Positions 49,660 to 63,290 of a DNA stretch of 64,000 nt are shown here, piece after piece. Positions within the stretch are counted from its first letter, which is position 1, and each line of letters starts with the position of its first letter. The stretch is from Lathyrus oleraceus (lineage: Eukaryota; Streptophyta; Magnoliopsida; Fabales; Fabaceae): assembly GCF_024323335.1 (NCBI RefSeq), contig NC_066585.1:76866109-76930108 (forward strand). Reading direction: 5' to 3'. Position numbers and translations under genes: made by a program. The notes under the pieces are model-generated. The model ran no database searches. It saw only the letters and a list, made by a program, of their open reading frames with translations, and was not told the origin of the DNA.

Positions 49660-50419
49660 AGGTCGTGGGATGGATCATATCATCTTTAATATCAATCATC
49701 CATTTTGGTGGATTATGGTTTTCAACTTATCAACACCCAAGTTCCATTGATATCAAGGATGCATGAACGGATCAACCACGAATCAAGGGTTTGTTGCAAG
49801 TCACGAGCATGGAGTATCGGTTAAGAACCACCCAAAGGGAGTGTACTAAGGTTTAAACCTGTCACACATGTTCTACAAGAGGTTCCCATAGTCATCATCC
49901 CATCTTTCGGATATTATCGGAGAAACGACTACTCGTATTCCAAAAAATATTCTCAAGAGAGACTCTTACGAGTGTAGTATCGCGTAATAATCGTATCAAA
50001 TCTAACATTTGAACGACTTTCGCACTACATCCTAAGAATAGGCCAAGATGGGCTTGGTAAACTAAGGTCCTTGGCTTCTAAGGTCTATATTGGAAAGAGT
50101 AATGTCTGACCACAACTACTTGTGTGACATCATTGATCCCAACATGACCTCCACCAAGTGAATGGACTTGCAAGTCAACTTGCTAAGGAATAACTCCACA
50201 CAAGTCAACAAGACTATGCCATTCTCCTATCCTAAGTGCACTCGAGTCCGGGCAGAGAACTCATCTCACAAAGATCACCAAGCATACAAGGAATTAATAT
50301 CAAGCAAATCAATCATTACATACAATACAGTAATCCCAAATTGCACAAAAATATGTCACAAAACAATACAATACAACACAACAGATATGAAAAGTAGGCA
50401 AAACCCACTAGGCAACTTC
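49660..50419 (-). other. 5' leader of A
   Basis: Noncoding between ORF1 and PBS. One unit resembling the long repeat of the D leader occurs at about 49874-49990 (AGAGGTTCCCATAGTCAT). No other structure recognised. Confidence 0.55.
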
Positions 50420-50437
50420 TCCCCAGCAGAGTCGCCA
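50420..50437 (-). other. Primer-binding site of A
   Basis: TGGCGACTCTGCTGGGGA, six bases from the LTR end at 50444. Same 18 nt as in C and D. Confidence 0.85.
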
Positions 50438-53107
50438 CTTTTCTGTAGCGGGGTATTCGTTACCATTAGATATATTGACTAAATCCAAGGTAAATCATAC
50501 AAGTCGAGTCGCCACCGCACAAGGAATGGTTAGAAAGCGAACAAAAACCTAATAGTTTTATCGAATCAAAAACTAGTAAAAGAGAATCAGAGATCTGGGT
50601 AAGGGGGTTGGTTATGCAATGGGAAGGTGTTAGGCACCTAAAACATCCTAGGTACTCCTAGGGAGCCCTTTTCATACTTGTTGCAAGGTTGTTGTTTTGT
50701 GAAAGTTTATTTGTGCAAACATGATTGAAGTGATGAGAAGAGAATATACAAGTTATTTACATTTTGTGTTTGGATGGATAAACCCATTGCCTACGTACCA
50801 TCTTAAAAAGATTAGGATCAAAACCTCGTAGTTCGGGGTAAAAATCTCAAAAAGGAGTTGGTGAATTGATTGGTCCAAAAGCCTTAAGATCTTTTGTTAT
50901 CCAAGGGAGAAAACTCAACCTAAAACCACAAATCCACCGTGTGAGGATAGCTTCAACATGCTAGTGAGGGGTTAACCCTATAATAAGCATGGAAGACTCA
51001 TTGTCCATCACTAAGGATATAGGAGAGTATTACATCTACCTCAAGGATAACACAAACCTAATAGCAAAAGGTTATGAAAAAATTTTGATTAGAAAGTGGC
51101 CATTGAAACCACAAAAGGACATTTGAATAGGTTATATTTACCAATTAGAAGTATATATAAAATGGTCAAAGTGGACTTAAAGATTCAATTCAAAATGAGT
51201 ATTATGAAAAGAAAGTTTGAAAATCAAAAGCATAAGGCTTAGGTTTCTAATGTTGAAAACAAATGTTAGATGTTTGCACAAAAGTTTTGGCTTGGGTTAG
51301 AGTGGAGAGAAGAAGAAGAAGGGCTAAAGTCCTAAGCAAAGCAAAAAGGTGAGGGAAAAGAATAAGACCATAATGGAGTTCCCTTCTTGTGATCATATTG
51401 ATGATCCAAGTAGCTCCCATCCTTTGGAATAAGCAATCACACAAAGTATGAACTCAAGCAATCAACAATCAAATGAACTCTTGGAAAGACTCCTCAATGT
51501 ATCTTGGATCTCTCTCTCTCTCTTAGAAGCTCATGGTAATGGTTCCTCAATTAAGCTCAAGTTGGAACTCCTAGCACAAAGAAAACACACATCAAAAGGT
51601 TCTATAACACAATCAAAGAATGGACAAGAGGGAGTTTACAATATGGTCCTTTCAATGTTCATCTTCAAGTTTTAAGCATTCTAAAGGCTCAATGCCTAGT
51701 TGCTCTTTGACTTTTTATAGCACTCTAAAGGCCCAATGCCTAGTTGCTCTTTGACTCCAAATTTGCATAGGGAAGATCCTAAAGTCTAAGTCCATTTTGT
51801 CCAATTCTTTGTATTTGGTTCACAACAAACAGACAAACACAAGCACAAAAGATATATACACAATTATATACCCAAGTGGGCAAAAGTCAAATGGCATTAA
51901 CATAAACATGTGCTCCAATGAGCAAAGGAAAAAGCAAATGAATAATAGGTACAAGAATGGTAAATTGCATAAAAGTAAAGTGCATAAGGTAAATGTTAAT
52001 TGTTAGTGGTCAATAGTTAGTGTGCCATAAGGCAAAATTTAGCGCTATGTTAAGCAATCGTAATTGGACTTATTTAGAAGTCACAACTATCTGAGGCCGG
52101 TCAATAATAATATAGGCAACAACACAAGTTAGAAGTCTTGATTAGTGAACCAAGTTCCAACAACTTGCCATACCAAAAAGAAGAAGAGAATTGATCTTGT
52201 ATTGGTTTAAGTCTTTTGCATGATTTAGGAAACAACCTATCCTTAATGCAAAGCCATTCACTTGATCAATTGATCAAGATGAATTAGATTTGAATCAAGG
52301 AAGATTAAGTCTCCTTAATCAATGTCAACTTATCAACCTTCAACTCATTGATCAAAAAGAAAAAGAAGGAGAAGAAGAAGAAGAAGAAGAATGGATAAGG
52401 AAATGGAAAGATCAAAATGTATAAGGTGAAATAAAAAATGTACCAATCCATGTGTATTGACCAAATGACATTGAAAGTCAAAGTCAAACAATGAGAAATC
52501 AGAAATGAGATGAAGATTGGAGGTTAAACAATAAACAAAAATATTTTTGGCATTTTTAATATTAAAATAAACTTGAATTAAAAATAAAAGAAAAGGTCAA
52601 ACTTCAAAATCACTTCAAATCAACCTTGAAAGGTCCAAGTGATTTATCCCAAGTTCAACAAGGTCAAACAAAGTTTGACAAAAAATTTCAGCATTTTTAA
52701 AAGTCAGAAACTATTTTTAATCAATTAAAAATGAATAAAAATAACCTAATTGAACTAAAATCTCAAATAAATCTCAAATCAATTAAAAAATTGATGAGAA
52801 TATTTTTCATAGATCCATCATCATTCAAATAGGTTAGGAAAATGTTTTTGTATTTTTTGAATATCAAAAACTATTTAAAATGAATTAAAAACAACCAGAA
52901 AAGAGAAAATTCACAAAAAATATCAAATGATAAAATAAAAAATATTAAAAATCAAAATTAGAAACTAGAAATTATTTGGAGAAGAATGCAATTGGTCCCA
53001 TATTTTTTGGATTAAAAATGAGGAAGATATGAATTTTTGAAAATAATGGAAATAAAAGAAATAAAAATCAGAAAATAATAAATTCAAAAAAACGAGGAGC
53101 GTTAGAT

Positions 53108-53112
53108 CTGAG
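53108..53112. repeat. Target site duplication, left of solo LTR
   Basis: CTGAG, repeated at 54510-54514. The left LTR has a single copy at the same place. Confidence 0.93.
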
Positions 53113-53372
53113 TGAAGGAGAATTGCGGTCCAAAACGCAGCGGAAATTAAAATTTTCTCCTTTAGAGATCCTTACGAATGGTCATGATCAGTGATAGAAT
53201 ATTTACCTCTTGTGACGATTGAAACCTTTGGTGCAGATCTCTTGTGACGATCAAAACCTTTGATGCAGATCCACGAAGCGATCACGAACGTTGAACGATG
53301 ACAACGTCTCTACTCAGTCCACACGAACGGATTCCTTCAATCTCAGTGCTAGCTGGTACGGATGAAGGCTTT

Positions 53373-53376
<4 letters not shown>

Positions 53377-53403
<27 letters not shown>
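53377..53403. repeat. (GA)n microsatellite in solo LTR
   Basis: About 27 bp of alternating GA, in the R-U5 part of the solo LTR on its own strand. Confidence 0.95.
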
Positions 53404-53450
53404 TAAACGAAAATAATGCAACCGCAATGAATGATTCTACACAAGGGTTC

Positions 53451-53458
53451 TATTTATA
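53451..53458 (-). promoter_or_regulatory. TATA box in solo LTR
   Basis: TATAAATA inside the palindrome GGTTCTATTTATAGAACC, about 1.05 kb from the LTR's own 5' end. Confidence 0.55.
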
Positions 53459-54509
53459 GAACCACTTGTGTGGGCTTCAAGCTAAAAAGCCCACTTAAGT
53501 GTATTTTGGCCCATATCTTATAATATGCCCAAAATCACTTAAGCCCATGGTACCTTACCATATTTCGTATTCTACTCAAGTACACCGTACCTTACGATGT
53601 TCTATAATTCACTTAAGGGCACCGTACCTTACGGTATTCCTTAGTTACTCTATCTCTCATCAACCCGTCCTTTGTGTGTGACCCTGTAGGTTTTCGTGAC
53701 GTTGGCAATTATATTAAATCACGCATTTAACATAATAAACAGTGAGCGGTATCTAGCAACACATCACTGCTACCCAAGACACGAAAATATCATGTGATCT
53801 GACAAAACCTTCTGTGATAATACTTATGTGTATAATTACCCTTTTGCCCTTATGTCTATATTGAACACAAGGCATAGACCGTGTCACCCTTGTCCAGTTC
53901 AATATTGGGCCCATAGACATTTATCCTGTTATGCAGGATGGGCAAATTCCATCTAGGTCACTCATGTCCCTTAGCATGCTTCGTGGAGTACCCATCAACT
54001 GTCTTTATGGTTATCCAGTTACGGACAACGTTGGATCAGCAATAAAGCACTCGACTCCACATCTAGGATCCATAGTGGTTTCAGGTCGAAGAGTGGAATA
54101 CACTATTATCACCATGAGAATAACTTATGACACTTTGCATAACTTTCTATATAGTATTCTCATAGCGGGTCAATCCGGTATAAATATTACTCTTAATATT
54201 CATACCTATGTTTACGACTCGATAACTCTTTATCCATGATCCATGAGATGTGATCATCAGTCTACAAACATAATAGTCTTAATGCTTTAATGTTATCCCA
54301 CTTCACACTAAAGCTCGACTACGGATACTTTAAGAACAGTGTCCTTATGTTTAATGTGTTCTCATGATTAAGTCACACTTAATACATTAAACGGACTATC
54401 TATTCCAGGGACTTTATTAATTAACCATAATAAATAAAAAGCCTTTTATTATTAATAAATAATTCGATACAAGTACCAAAAGTATTGGCCTCTAGGGCTT
54501 ACACTAACA

Positions 54510-54514
54510 CTGAG
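54510..54514. repeat. Target site duplication, right of solo LTR
   Basis: CTGAG, repeating 53108-53112; the host LTR resumes with CTCATTAATTGAGC. Confidence 0.93.
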
Positions 54515-55245
54515 CTCATTAATTGAGCTGGCAAATCATACGCTCCAGAAGCGCGCTTCCACCATAGACCAAAGTCCACGCGTAACACCATGAATTAAAA
54601 TGAGTCATAACAAGCGAAGGCCAGGATTAGATCTGGAAAATGCATCCAACGATCCAGATTGGATCTGGCAATGGGACGGCCACCGGAGCCACCTTCTTCT
54701 CCGGTGAGCTTGTGTTTTCCGGCCAAAATTGCAGACAACCAAAACTTAACCAAAATACACGATCCATACATCATTGGAAAGCTGGGATGATGTACATCAT
54801 CCCTGTATCACTCAATTCCACTCTAGATCTCTATATTGAGAGAAATCAGAGATGGAAATTCTATGATGTTCAAGTGAACTTCATGGATTTCAACAATTAA
54901 GTACTCAAATCAATTGCCTCTATGAAGAGGACTTCAGCCAACATAAAATCCAAGCAAATAGATCAATAGATGATGAGTTTCGAAGAAAAAACCAGTTGAA
55001 GAACAACCTTGGATTCTAGAAATTTGAGCTTGATTCCTTGCTTCCTTTGCCAAAACAGAAGATCAATGGAGTATAGGATGAAGGTCTAGAAGCTTTAGAT
55101 CCAAAGATTCAACCAGATGTAGTTGAATTTTAGATCTGAAAAATTTGAAGAAAAGTGAAATAGCTTCTTTGGTGAGAGGTTAGGTTTTCAGTTCTGCAGC
55201 ATTTCAGGTTGATTCATGGATGATTTTTGAATGGAGTAAGGCTTC

Positions 55246-55253
55246 TATTTATA
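55246..55253 (-). promoter_or_regulatory. TATA box in shared LTR
   Basis: TATAAATA on the minus strand, same context as in the left LTR (36431-36438). It would be the promoter for transcription of A. Confidence 0.65.
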
Positions 55254-56757
55254 GAGGGAATGTGATCAAAGTCGTGTGCATGAAATTGGATATTCATTGC
55301 ATGGGCTTGCATGATTATGCAAAAGGCCCAAAATCAATGCCAAATGCAATCTGAAATCATACCAAAGTGAAATGGACGTGTAATCTGAATGGTAATTGCT
55401 TGTGCATGGAATTTTGAGGTGTTATCCATAATTGAACCAAAAGCTTCTTCTCTTCGAAAATACCATTTGCCAAATCCAAACATGATCATGTGAGTAATGG
55501 TTGGAAAGGTTTTGATGTAAGGAACAATTGTTATGTTGGGCAAAAATCCATTTGAAATGTGGAAATTGGTGAAATTTGAGTTTAAAGTGCAAGGTGCAAA
55601 ATATGAAAAGGCAAAGTTTCTAAATTTTGCCAATGTTCAAGCCCTTCTGTTTTGAGGATGCAAGCACCAAATGAAAATAACTACAAAACCAAAGTTGTAG
55701 ATATCTTCAAGACAATCAAAATGGACATAAATTTTGCATCATTTGGATTTTTGATGAAAACGTTATGGGCACTTGAAGTTGGACTTTTTTGCCTTTCAAT
55801 ACATTTGGTCCAAAGTGACCTATAATGTCTTGCATTATCACATGTATTTGCTTTGAGATTTTGAAATTTTGTTCAACATAACATTTTAAGTAGACATCGT
55901 AAGCTTTCCAATGAATTTTATACCACCTAAAAATCATAAAAAATGAATGTGTTATGTCCTCGGGAAGTTGACCTAAAATTAGGGTTTCAGTCAAAATGAC
56001 CTATAATGTCTTGGAATGGGAGATGACCTTCCAAGCTTCAAAAATTTTTTTGATGAACATGAAATTTGTTCATATTGTCCTTAAGAATATTTTTTCTTTT
56101 GGGATCATCTCCATTTGACCAACACAAAAAAAGTTAGGTCTCAATGCATTTCAAAATAGTCAGATGAATTGACTGATCAACTTCTCAAGTCCATGACTCA
56201 TATTTTGATGAATTGATGATTGAGGACACTCAAATAAGTTCAAATATGCATGAAATGATGAATTAAAGAACTTCCCTTGATTATATTTGACCATGGGCTG
56301 AGGTTGCTTCAAGAACAAGGCATTATGGATGATCAGATGAACTAGGGTTTCCTTGGGGAACAAACCTCAAACCCTTTGAATAACTTTGATCAAAATGATG
56401 AATTGAGATGCTAGGGAGGAATATTTGATGGATGAGAGCTTTGGTAACCATTACCATGCTTGCTTTCATCTCCTCTTGGCCATATCTTTGTACCAATGAT
56501 CTCCTTGAAGCTTTGGACCTTGTGATTGCTCAAGCTACAAACAAAAGATGTTAGTGACATATTTTTGTGCTTTTGGTTAGTAAACAAAATAAGAAAAGCA
56601 ATGATATACAAATCAAGCATGCTTGGTGATCTCAAACCACTCACAAGAGGTCCCACCCAAAGGGAAAGGGAACCAAGATGCTAATGATCCTTAAGGCAAT
56701 GCAAATGCAATGTTATGATGCCATGAGGGATCTTAGGGTCAAAATTGGGGTCTTACA

Positions 56758-59566
56758 GATGCCCCTATTTAAGGTCATTCTAGCCGGAGAAGTGAAGGTT
56801 AAAATCTTCGTCTCGACGGGGTAGAATGGGCTTAAATAATAACAAAGAGACGAATTTTGGTCCCTAAGAGACCTCATGATGCGAATGTATGTATGCAAAC
56901 AGTAAAACTCTGTGGGGATATGTGTCCACAAAGGCAAAGATCAGGAGGAAACCGACGATTCCTATGAATAATTCATTCAATGGGCAGAGACTCTACAGGG
57001 GAGTAAAAGGATAGAAATGCATGAGCAGGTCACGACTTAAAACTTGTCGAGAGACACGGAGAGAATCCATGAAATAAATCCATGGAAGGACTCGAGTTGA
57101 CTCGAAGATGCGTGTATTGGGGAATATGCCAATACGGCAAAATTATCCGCAACGGATACTTCGGATAAAAATCCGGACTCAGGTGGGGATGTCCACTAAG
57201 GACTCAGCTGAGGAAATAACAGATGAGGTATTACTGGTTACTGGGTAATAAGCTCAAAAAGAGATCATGTGATCCCACCGGTATAAGGGTGAGGGGAAAA
57301 CATGCTCCAGGAGAATGAATATCTAAGACCGGTATAAGGGTGAGAGATATCAATCAACCAAATCATCTGAGGAAGACCTAAAAGGTGTATTTCAACTCAG
57401 GAAAATCTGACTCCATAGGGGACAAAAAGTCATAATAGGGAGCAGAAGGAGGGAGCACCAGGGATGCCGGTTACTGGGCATATAATAGGTGACCAACCAA
57501 TGCATGAATTGGGGAATATTCCCAAAATACTTATCATCCAAAAGAGGGCTAAAAGCGAACTCGATTATGGGATGGACATTCGATTCCGAAAAGGGATACG
57601 AATCTTACTCAACTGGGGAAGAACAAAAGGCTTCGACCAAAGAGTGCATGAGATATATTATCTATTACCGTCAGAACGTAGATAATATACTCGCATGGAA
57701 GATTATCCACAACCGGTTACTGGGTTAATAAATTATAAATCTACCGACAGAGAAAGGCATCGGGATACCGAAACTAGGTATATAATGATAACCACTCAAG
57801 GGGAGCAACAAACATTACCGCCAACCGGTATATGAAAGATGACTGCTGGGGATAAACTGCTTAATCAGAGCAATTATCCAAAAGAATGAGGGAATATCAA
57901 CACCGAATATTGGATGAAGATAACCGTCAAGGAGGGGATTACATCTACCGGATACTGGGTAGAAAACCACGGAAGAGTAACCGTCCTCAATCAGGTTAAC
58001 TCTGCAAGGGGATGAAATAGGGTTTACAACTACCGGTATAAGGGTAGAAAACCACATACTCTGCCGGGGCAAAGATGGATAATTACTGGTTACTGAGCAA
58101 CTATTCATCTATACCACATGGGAGTGCAGGAAACAGTCATAAAAAGCCAATCTAGGATCAAACTAAAGAGGCAAGCTGAATCAAAACTCGTCCCAGTGAG
58201 GATATAACTCAATGGGGACTCCCCTCCCAATATATGTGTTGGGAGGAAACAGAAATAATCATCATCCACGAGGACATAACTCGGTGGGGAATATGGAAGG
58301 AAAGATACATACTTTCTGCTTAAGGGGCTGACTCTACATGGGGAGATCAGACACCGACATCTGCTTGGGAAATGTATTACCTACTAGCAGGGATAACAAA
58401 CAAAGATATATGGCAAAGAATGCAATCATGGATATCTGAATGTTTGAAAACTATATGCACGCATGCATGGTTTATGTATGATGAATGCTGACAGACAGGC
58501 ATTTCTAACACAAACAGTTCCAAAGGATGAAAACATCCGGTACTACATCTCAAGAGAGAAAGCCAGGTTCGCCGGAGAGTATCCAATCTGATGAGGGCGA
58601 GAGACACCAAGAAGCAAAGATCTCTGCAGGGGAATGAACATCAGTCATTCCAGCTAGGGACGGGAGTTATTGCACAGATAAAATCCGACACATAAGCAAC
58701 TCCATTGGGGAATCTATCCGAGGAGGTGAAGGGATTCTAGGGATCAACTTCCAAACAGGAAGCTTCCAAGGTCACCACCAAATACCGTACTACCAAAGAG
58801 ATCACATTTGTTGAGGGGTAAAGGTTGCTACCCCGCTGAAGGGAAAAGTGGTGAATATCTTACCAAACACCCTGCTTGGTAGAAGAAACCAAAAGGCTCT
58901 GGCAAGAAGAGGATACAAACATGCCAAGAATATGAACAAATGTCTTACCCTGTTGGGGATCATACCATCCTTGGGAGAACGCTGAAGATCTCCTAAGTAT
59001 CCTTTCGTCATCGTGAATGTTTACTTTGTTTAAAAAACAAGTTATGAAAAATTTGATTATTTAAAACAATGATTTTTTTTTCAATTAGAACATGCAAAAC
59101 ATTTGTTGAATAGAAACAAATAAGAGTGTAAATAATTGGATAAAAGGCTCAAATTTATTTGATGGAATGGTAGTCTGCAAATGGCAAGACTCCATAGATA
59201 TTTACAAATTTGAAATTGGTGATATATATTGGAAAAGGGCTATATTGAACATAATGATCATTTCAACACCAATTCTGAATCCGATGTATTTGAAGCTTCG
59301 GTTGATGACGAATGAGCAAGAATCTCTGACGGATTGACAGTTGTAGAACAAAGCCTTGTCAGGGTGCAGTTACTTGCCAAATCCCTATCTTTTTGCCTAG
59401 ATTGCCCTAGGATGAGGTACTCAATCTAGCGGGATACATATTTTTTTTTTATGTCTCTAACTTTTGCCTGGACCGCCCTTTCGGGTTTTCAATCCACCGA
59501 GACGCTCATTTTTGCCTAAGCCTCCCTTCCGGGTTTTCAACTTAGCGAGTTGTTCTGTTTTTATTT
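56758..59566 (-). other. 3' UTR of B
   Basis: Nearly the same as 37944-40742, including the candidate polypurine tract AATAGGGGCATC, ACCGGTA words and AGGCAAAA repeats near pol. One visible difference is an extra AGAAGGAGGGAGC near 57444. No gene. Confidence 0.8.
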
Positions 59567-62500
59567 TTAGGCGAAGTATTTCTTGACTGCATCTGAATTT
59601 ACAGGACGAGTGAAATCCTCCCCATCCATAGTTGTAAGTATCAAAGCACCGCATGAAAAGGCTCTCTTAACAACATATGGACCTTCATAGTTTGGAGTCC
59701 ACTTGCCCTTGGAATCGGGTGCGAAAGACAAGACTTTCTTGAGCATAAGGTCACCTTCTCGGAACACACGAGGCTTGACCTTCTTATCAAAGGCTTTCTT
59801 CATTCTTTGCTGATATAATTGACCATGGCACATCGCAGTCAGTCTCTTCTCTTCAATCAAATTCAGCTGGTCATAACGACTCTGAACCCATTCAGCATCA
59901 GTCAACTTGGCATCCATCAAGACTCTCATTGATGGGATCTCCACCTCTACTGGGAGTACAGCCTCCATGCCATAAACAAGAGAGAAAGGGGTTGCCCCTA
60001 TTGAAGTGCGGACAAATGTGCGATATCCATGTAAGGCAAATGGCAACATCTCTTGTCAATCTTTGTACGTGACAACCATCTTTTGGATAATTTTCTTGAT
60101 ATTCTTATTAGCAGCTTCAACAGCCCCATTCATCCTGGGTCTATAGGGAGAAGAGTTGTGATGCGTAATCTTGAACTCACTACACAGTTCTTTCATCATT
60201 TTGTTGTTCAAATTAGATCCATTATCAATAATGATCCTATCTGGCACACCATATCGGCATATGAGTTGATTCTTGATAAACTTCACGACCACCTGCCTGG
60301 TCACATTTGCATATGATGCCGCTTCAACCCACTTGGTGAAGTAATCAATTGCTACGAGAATAAATCTGTGTCCATTGGACGCTTTTGGCTCTATCATGCC
60401 AATCATGTCAATTCCCCACATGGAGAAAGGCCATGGTGATGATATCACATTCAAAAGTTTCAGGGGAATATGAATCTTATCTGCATAAATCTGACACTTA
60501 TGGCATTTCTTCACATATTTGCAGCAGTCAGACTCCATTGTCAGCCAATAGTAGCCTGCTCTCAACATCTTTCTAGCCATGGCATGTCCATTGGAATGAG
60601 TACCAAATGAACCCTCATGGACCTCAGTCATCAACAGGTCTGCTTCGTGTCTATCCACGCATCTGAGCAGAACCATGTCAAAGTTTCTCTTATAAAGCAC
60701 ATCACCATTGAGGTAGAAACTTCCTGATAATCTCCTCAGAGTCTTCCTGTCTTTCACAGATTCCCCATGCGGGTAAGATTGATTCTGAAGGAAACACTTG
60801 ATGTCATAATACCATGGCTTATCATCTTTCACTTCCTCAACTGCAAACACATGAGCTGGTATGTCCAAGCGCATCACAGTGATATTGGGGACTTCATTCC
60901 AAAGTTTTACCACAATCATCGAAGCAAGTGTAGCAAGAGCGTCTGCCATCCGATTCTCATCTCGAGGAATATGATGGAAGTCAACCTCAGTAAAGAAAGT
61001 TGAAATCCTCCTCGCATAATCCCTATATGGAATGAGGCCAGGCTGATTCGTTTCTCATTCACCCTTAATCTGATTAACAACGAGAGCCGAATCACCATAT
61101 ACATCAAGATGCTTGATCCTTAGATCAACACATTCCTCCAATCCCATAATACAGGCCTCATAATCAGCCATATTATTTGTGCATTTGAAAGTTAGCCTTG
61201 CTATAAAAGGAATATGTGTTCCCTGAGGAGTAATAATCACTTCCCCAATACCATTTCCATATTGATTTACAGTGCCATCAAATACCATACTCCATCTGGA
61301 ACCAGGCTCTGGCCCTTCGTCGAGTGTAGGCTCATCGCAATCTTTCATTTTAAAATACAGAATCTCCTCATCTGGGAAGTCATATTGAACTGACTGATAA
61401 TCCTCAATCGGTTGATGTGCCAAGTGGTCAGCTAAAATACTACCTTTAATAGCTTTTTGAGCTCGATACTCAATATCATACTCAGATAACAACATCTGCC
61501 AACGGGCAATCCTCCCAGTTAAAGCGGGCTTCTCGAAGATATACTTGATTGGATCCATTCTGGATATCAACCAAGTCGTATGGTTCAACATATACTGGCG
61601 TAAGCGCTTAGCAGCCCAAGCCAAAGCACAACATGTCTTCTCAAGCATTGAATATCGAGACTCACAACCGGTGAACTTCTTGCTCAAGTAGTAAATAACA
61701 TATTCTTTCTTTCCTGTTTCATCTTGCTGACCAAGGACACAACCCATTGAGTCTTCAAGAACAGTCAGATACATAATCAATGGTCTTCCTTCCACGGGCG
61801 GAGACAGGATCAGAGGCTCAGACAAATACTCTTTAATACTGTCGAAAGCTTTCTGGCAATCTTCGGTCCAATCATGGGACTGATCTTTCTGGAGGAGCCT
61901 GAATATCGGCGCACATGTGGCAGTCATGTGGGATATGAATCTTGAAATATAATTCAAGCGGCCAAGAAAACCTCGGACTTGCTTCTCAGTTTTGGGCGCA
62001 GGCATCTCTTGTATTGCTTTGACCTTTGCAGGATCAACCTCAATACCTCTTTCACTGATAATAAAGCCCAATAACTTGCCGGAACGGACTCCAAATGTAC
62101 ACTTGTTGGGATTCAGACGAAGTTTATACTTCCTCAAACGCTGAAAAAGCTTCAACAAGTGCTCTACATGTTCAACCTTCATTCTTGACTTCGCAATCAT
62201 ATCATCAACATATACCTCGATCGTCTTGTGCATCATATCATGAAACAAGGTGGTAATAGCTCGTTGATACGTGGCCCCGGAGTTCTTCAAACCGAAGGGC
62301 ATCACTCGATAATAGAATGTTCCTCAAGGTGTGATGAATGTTGTCTTCTCCATATCCTCGGGTGCCATCTTAATCTGATTATATCCAAAAAATCCGTCCA
62401 TAAAGGAGAAGACATTGAATTTAGCTATATTGTCTACCAACATATCAATATGTGGTAGAGGAAAATCATCCTTCGGACTAGCTTTATTCAAGTCTCTATA

Positions 62501-63026
62501 ATCCACACATATCCGGACTTTTCCATCTTTCTTAGGCACGGGCACAATATTGGCCACCCATTGAGGATATGTAGAAGTCACCAGAAACCCCGCATCAATT
62601 TGCTTCTGAACTTCCTCCTTGATCTTTACTGCCATATCAGGATGAGTTCTTCTGAGTTTCTGCTTCACAGGCACGGACTCAGGTTTCAAAGGTAGGAAAT
62701 GTTGCACAATATCTGTATCTAGACCAGGCATGTCTTCATATGACCAGGAAAAGACATCGACGTATTCTCGTAGCAACTCAATTAACCCCTTCTTAACAGA
62801 TTCTTCCAGGAGTGCCCCAATCTTCACTTCTCGCACACAATCTTCAGACCCCAAGTTGACTGTTTCCAGATTCTCAAGATGCGGCTGAATGATCTTCTCT
62901 TCATGCTCAAGTAGACGGGTAATCTCGTCAGGAATCTCTTCAACATCATCCTCTTCCACCTCAAATACAGGGAATTCAAAGTTGGGAGATGGTGTTGGGT
63001 CATTATGTTCAATGGGTTTGATTAAC
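59567..63026 (-). pseudogene. Element B pol: RT, dual RNase H, integrase, three nonsense codons but one frame
   Basis: All parts from the acceptor at 63027 to TAA 59567 are in one frame; only three TGA codons interrupt it, at 62324, 61055 and 60056, each where A has Trp (TGG). RT has VDYRDL, FMDGFFGYNQI and YVDDM. The first RNase H is degenerate. The archaeal-type RNase H keeps FDGT, NNMADYEA (Asp in place of the Glu of AEY), GDSALV and ENRMADALA. Integrase has the HHCC region, WGIDMIG, IDNGS and AVEAANK. It is the best-framed pol of the A/B/E family here, but still cannot make a full protein. Confidence 0.88.
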
Positions 63027-63290
63027 CTACATAATGATTTTGGATATAAAGAGCTTTAGAATTCAAACAAAGCAAATCATTATGCAGATGAAAAGATTGA
63101 TTTTATTCTATTTTTAGGGTTTTATGTGATCACCAATTTCATGCAAAAAAGCGAAAAGGGAAAATAATTGGAAAAACAAAGATTTAACATGAATCTGTTG
63201 AATGAAAATATCATTGTATTTATGCGCCAACAATGTCATCACTCCTCCTTTTGGCATGGGAGGAGGGTTTTCAAACACAATGGACATTAC
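63027..63290 (-). other. Putative intron between protease and RT of B
   Basis: Donor GTAATG at 63290 overlapping the protease stop, acceptor TATGTAG ending at 63027, 264 nt. Same sites as in A, and it preserves the frame into RT. Confidence 0.65.

Larger units (their letters stand above)
53113..54509 (-). mobile_element. Solo LTR of a different retrotransposon family, 1.4 kb
   Basis: TGAAGGAGAATTGCGG...CTTACACTAACA on the plus strand, flanked by CTGAG on both sides and absent from the left LTR. TG/CA ends, no coding region and no internal repeat of its ends indicate a solo LTR rather than a full element. A TATA box on the minus strand at 53451-53458 sets the orientation: TGTTAGTGTAAGCCC is its 5' end. 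The terminus recalls legume Ty1/copia LTRs of the SIRE/Maximus type, from memory and unconfirmed. An open frame of 102 codons inside is not convincing as a gene. Confidence 0.87.
50444..56757 (-). repeat. Shared middle LTR (5' LTR of A and 3' LTR of B)
   Basis: 6314 bp, of which 53113-54509 plus one target duplication are a later insertion; without it about 4.9 kb, like the left LTR. It lacks about 15 nt near 50520 (CTTCTATTTATCC region) present in the left LTR. GAGTCGCCA lies at 50506-50514, GGGAAGG at 50621 and a TATA box at 55246-55253. Confidence 0.92.

Noticed and set aside
53931..54239. A 102-codon frame in the solo LTR
   Set aside because: It lies wholly within an LTR on the antisense strand and has no recognisable domain.
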